A program made the position numbers and the translations under genes. A stretch of 64,000 bases of DNA from Tanypteryx hageni (Eukaryota > Arthropoda > Insecta > Odonata > Petaluridae), in contig CM054116.1 of assembly GCA_028673005.1 (NCBI GenBank), forward strand, positions 93,082,707-93,146,706. Reading direction: 5' to 3'. Under the pieces are notes generated by a model. It was not told the origin of the DNA. It saw only the letters and a program-made list of their open reading frames with translations, and made no database searches. Below, in pieces: positions 60,490 to 64,000 of this stretch; the stretch's first letter is position 1, and each line of letters begins with the position of its first letter.

Positions 60490-61975
60490 TACGATTAATT
60501 AACCGCAAGATATCAAACTGAAGGAATCGTGAAAAGGAGGCGAGAGAAAGAGTCGGAATAAAGTAGAGAGAAAGAAGTCAAGATTGATGCAGAAGCTGCC
60601 TTTCGCGTTTATAGAAACGCATGAGAAGAACGAGAAATAGAGAAGTAATGAAAGAGACGACATGGCAGAGTAAAATCCAAGGAGAAAGAGGGAAGCAAAA
60701 GGGCTCAACTTGTCTCTTTTTTCACGTATCGTCAATTTCTCTGGAATTACCATGTGCAATTTTGTTCTACGGAATCTCCACTCGAATCTCGGTCCGGAGT
60801 GTCGCAGATTGCGTGAAAATATCCCGGCTAGAAAATTGGGTTTGGCATTTTCGACTGTGTCCTTACCCAATCACATCCCCCCCCCCCCTCCGCCCCATCA
60901 TCTTCCAACCCTCCGTTCTCTTTTCGCGACCGCCGTTTTTTCTTTCCCAACTCCCCTCTTCCGACCCTGTCTCCATCTCGTTTCTATCTCAAGTCGTCTG
61001 GCTTCATTTTGCGGGGGAAAGTCAGAGAGCAGCCATGTTTCCAAGGATTGGGGAGAAAAAAGGGGCGCATGAAAAAGTCAGATGAATGAGTTCGCGCAGT
61101 ATTGTGCTAGTCGTGAGGGGTGAGAGAGTGGGTGACGGAGGGCTTTGGAGTGGAGTGGGGTGAGTGGAGATGCGCGCGCACGGGGCCTTCTTCCCGTCGA
61201 AGGAGTTGAATCCGAATAATTCCCTTCTTTTTCGCTTCCGTCTAGGGCGGAGTAACGAGCCCCTAGTGTTTTTTTTCGCGTCGAATCGTCCCGTTCCTTT
61301 TCACGCAATTCGCAACTCTTTTTTGTTTTGTTTAATCCGGAGTGAAAGCCCGCAATATTTTATTTCGAACCTCATTGCAGTCGCCTCGTTAATGTTTGGT
61401 ACAGCATAGGACGCACGAATCCGGTTGCGTGTATATTTATGTATGACCGCGATGTTAACTTGTTTTTTTTTTCAGAAGTAAGTTTTTTTTATGAAACTTT
61501 CTACGGCGATATCGAAGTTGCCAATGTTAACAAAATCATTCCTCGTCTAACAAACTCTCTTGTTTTCCATCCGCTAGGGATAACAAAGCAGTGCAAGTCT
61601 GCCTACCCGCGAGAGTTTTAATGAGCAGAAGTTTTTTGACGCGAACTTTATTTATTGGTAAAAATATCAAGCGAGGACTCCTTTGAGGGTGTCGTTAGAA
61701 TCTCGGAGAGTAATTACTTCAGCGATAGGCCAAAATAACATCTACAGTGTTAACTTACAGTTTAAAAAAAGGTAGGGTCGGATATCACTTAAAGTCCAAA
61801 GCCTCATCTCCGAGTTTTCTACAGCTCGAAACTGAAGCTTCTTCAGATAGCATTCGCAATCGAGGCATGGAATATATCTAGCTAAATCTTCTATATGCAT
61901 ATGGAGATATTTTTGTAATTCCGTTTGAGATTCCGCCACGCTCAAGATTCAAGGGCACAGAATCCCTATCGACAT
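60490..61975. other. Intergenic DNA
   Basis: A C tract lies at 60879-60889, and 61090-61320 is relatively GC-rich. The 154- and 120-residue frames at 60621-61085 have no known domain. Confidence 0.5.
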
Positions 61976-61984
61976 CGCTTAAAG

Positions 61985-62424
61985 CAGGGGTGGGCAACCT
62001 TTTCTGCATGTTGGGCTGCGTTGGTGGTAGTGAATCCTTCGATGAGCTACATTGGAAATTTTCAATGTTTTGGCGGACGGGATTAAAGTTAAATCAGAAG
62101 ATACCTAGAGATTATTAAGCACCATATGAATTAAATTCAAGTTAAAATTAGGTTTTAGAGTTAACATTTAAATATTTTAAGTCATGATGGAATTCATTCT
62201 TAGAAATACCTTTGAGAATAGATAAACAGCATTAAAAAGGAACTAATTTGAAAAATAATTACTGAGGGATCCCAATTTTACACTAAATATTTTATTAGAT
62301 TTTGCTAGATAAAAATAATATTTGATAGATAATTCAGAAGAAAAATAAAAAAAAATTTAAACTACGAAAGACTAGAGGCGGGTCGCATAAAATTAATTAG
62401 TGAACCGCAAGCTGGACATCCCTG
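61985..62424. mobile_element. hAT-type MITE (GGGCCGC family), second copy
   Basis: Left TIR CAGGGGTGGGCAACC. Right TIR, on the other strand, CAGGGATGTCCAGC. Flanks are GCTTAAAG (61977-61984) and GCTTGTAA (62425-62432). It aligns internally with 57247-57694. Confidence 0.88.
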
Positions 62425-62432
62425 GCTTGTAA

Positions 62433-63013
62433 CATGGATCACCAACCCTTAGACGCTGCCGAGTTACTTTTGATAATAATTAAATGGCAGCGGACGCCAA
62501 AGAAAAATGCATTTATTAATGGTTTTACATTTGTGTATAAATTATGTGGCCCTTGGAATTGTATTTAGCGTCACAACCAGGAGTAATATAGCCAGGGCTG
62601 TCTTTAGGGGGGGCTGGGAGGGTAGTCGCCCAGGGCCCCGCGCTTACAGGGCTCAGCGCTTGAAGTTAGCTTACTAACTACTCTTAGCAGAAAGATGTAA
62701 CGTGCGTGTAAGGTGAAAAAATCGCTCTAAGATATAATTTTCTCTGTGTGTAGAATAGAGGGGGCCTCGCGGCTGCCGCCTCGCCTTGTGTCCCGCGGAT
62801 CTTAGAGACGGCCCTGAATATAGCAATAATCAGTTTAGTAACGCATATATATTTGGGAAAATCCTATGATATAATTGGACCTCCTAAGTCCTATAGGGCA
62901 CCATATGAATAGAAATTCACATATTTTGATAATACAACTCTATTTCACCGGGGCACCTGATAGCCTTTTCGCTGGCACATTGGCACCCGCGGGCATGTGG
63001 TTAGCGAACCCTG
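62433..63013. mobile_element. hAT-type MITE sharing a target site with its neighbour, carrying a nested hAT
   Basis: Left TIR CATGGATCACCAACC. Right TIR, on the other strand, CAGGGTTCGCTAACC (about 12 of 15 match). The left flank is GCTTGTAA, which is also the right flank of the previous element. The right flank is GCTTAGAG (63014-63021). It is interrupted at 62593-62816. Confidence 0.75.
62593..62816. mobile_element. hAT-type MITE with perfect 8-bp TSD, nested
   Basis: A 224-base element with ends CAGGGCTGTCTTTAGG and, on the other strand, CAGGGCCGTCTCTAAG. AATATAGC is repeated exactly at 62585-62592 and 62817-62824. It is richer in G+C than its surroundings. Confidence 0.95.
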
Positions 63014-63024
63014 GCTTAGAGAGA

Positions 63025-64000
63025 GACCTACGTTTTTGAGGGGAGAGTGAGAGAGGGGAGGAGAATCGGAAGGATAGAGGGAGGAAGAGATGAAGGGATA
63101 ACTGGAAGTGTTTTAATTTTATCTTAATACTTTATTCATGCTTACCTGTCATTTTTGAGGGGCAATTACACTTGTATAATTATAACTAAGCTTGGTAGAA
63201 TTCGATGTTCATTTTTTTTAAATCGATGTTATTTTCTCGAGAGATTTTCGACGAATATCGACGCTTAAAATTACTACTTGGATGTAAATAGTCAATTATG
63301 CTTTACCTCTTGAAGTTGTATAATGAAAACTAGAAAACGTTTAATTTATGAAATCCGAACAATTGCTTTTTGCCGAGAAACATTCTTTAAGAAAAAGAAT
63401 TGCCGAGTTCAGCTTAAAGGCTTTTATACATTCATTGATGCCAATTATGGACTAATTTAGGAAAGAAATTAATGATATGATTATCGCAATAATATTTTAG
63501 CCATCAAAAAAACTATCTAATCCTTTCTTTTGTGCCATTTGATAGATTTTATCACTGTACATACTAAATATTCTCTTTATTTAGCATAAAATGTATAGAG
63601 AGAAAAATTAGACTTAATTACACAGCGCTCAATCAACAGTCTTGCGTCAAATCCTGATTAAAATGTGGTTTTCCAATCTTCAAAATATTTTACAACAAAT
63701 ATCAAATAAATATTAATCCTTAATTCATCTTCAATTTTAAGTAACGATTGCTAATGTATGTGCACCTGTTAAAAACCATTATATATAAATTGAAATTTAC
63801 TAACCTGTAGCAAAGGATGAAGGAACCAAAAGTAAGAGAGCGGAACTATCCTTCCTGGATAACTTCTAGAGAAAGACTACCAAAAGAATGGGTTCAGTAC
63901 ATACGGAGAAGGGGTGAAAGTGCATACAACAACGTCTATCTATAGGAAATATCCTAGGAAGGAATCGAAAAACATTTGTTCCAGGAATACACTCCACAGG
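63025..64000. other. AT-rich intergenic DNA to the window edge
   Basis: A purine-rich patch spans 63040-63095. Near the edge a CTGTAG acceptor-like sequence (63805-63810) precedes a 42-codon frame (63817-63945), which is noted as a weak finding. Nothing else recognised. Confidence 0.45.

Noticed and set aside
1..64000. CRISPR array
   Set aside because: The many tandem repeats lack uniform unique spacers and are ordinary eukaryotic minisatellites.

Overview
This is a non-coding, AT-rich eukaryotic window built mostly of transposable-element remnants, simple repeats and unique intergenic DNA. Nothing in it is prokaryotic: there are no operons, ribosome-binding sites or dense ORFs. The element mix points to an arthropod, most likely an insect. 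It includes an RTE-type LINE with a very short 3'UTR and an ATG-repeat tail, a CR1/L2-type LINE with a CTACAT-repeat tail, Penelope-like elements (PLEs) with hammerhead-ribozyme-like termini, a Helitron, a DINE-1/HINE-like element, a tRNA-derived SINE and many hAT-type MITEs. I could not identify the species, and I recognise no host protein-coding gene. The only protein similarity I can defend comes from transposons.

Layout. 1-1.3 kb: the 3' part of an RTE-like reverse transcriptase, open throughout. 1.3-3.8 kb: a possible PLE terminus, AT satellites and a long pyrimidine minisatellite. 9.5 kb: a 5'-truncated SINE. 11.4-12.3 kb: a 5'-truncated CR1/L2-like LINE on the minus strand. 12.6-13.5 kb: a pyrimidine block followed by a purine block. 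14.8-15.8 kb: a HINE-like element, with a second copy in inverted orientation at 59.5-60.5 kb. 16.1, 23.8, 25.4, 43.8, 57.2 and 62-63 kb: hAT MITEs, most with recognisable 8-bp target-site duplications (TSDs). 17.1, 20.9-21.9, 34.3-35.0 and 42.5 kb: copies of one unclassified repeat family with hairpin ends. 23.4 kb: a full-length SINE with its TSD. 28.8-30.0 kb: a PLE with an inverted arm and a 13-bp TSD. 36.6-37.3 kb: an unclassified element with long terminal inverted repeats (TIRs) made of palindromic units. 41.4, 46.3 and 48 kb: tandem duplications. 52.3-54.2 kb: a second PLE copy carrying a nested 1.3-kb Helitron, which still holds the broken C-terminus of a Helitron helicase.

How the pieces interact. 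The two PLE copies share the same frameshift in their GIY-YIG endonuclease, so they probably descend from an already defective master copy. Comparing them shows where the Helitron landed, between A and T as the family requires. At 62-63 kb two hAT elements abut through a shared 8-bp site, and a third sits inside the second. The best candidates for undescribed elements are the palindrome-TIR element (36610-37270), the hairpin-ended family with a variable 283-bp internal repeat, and the HINE-like family with 146-bp internal repeats.
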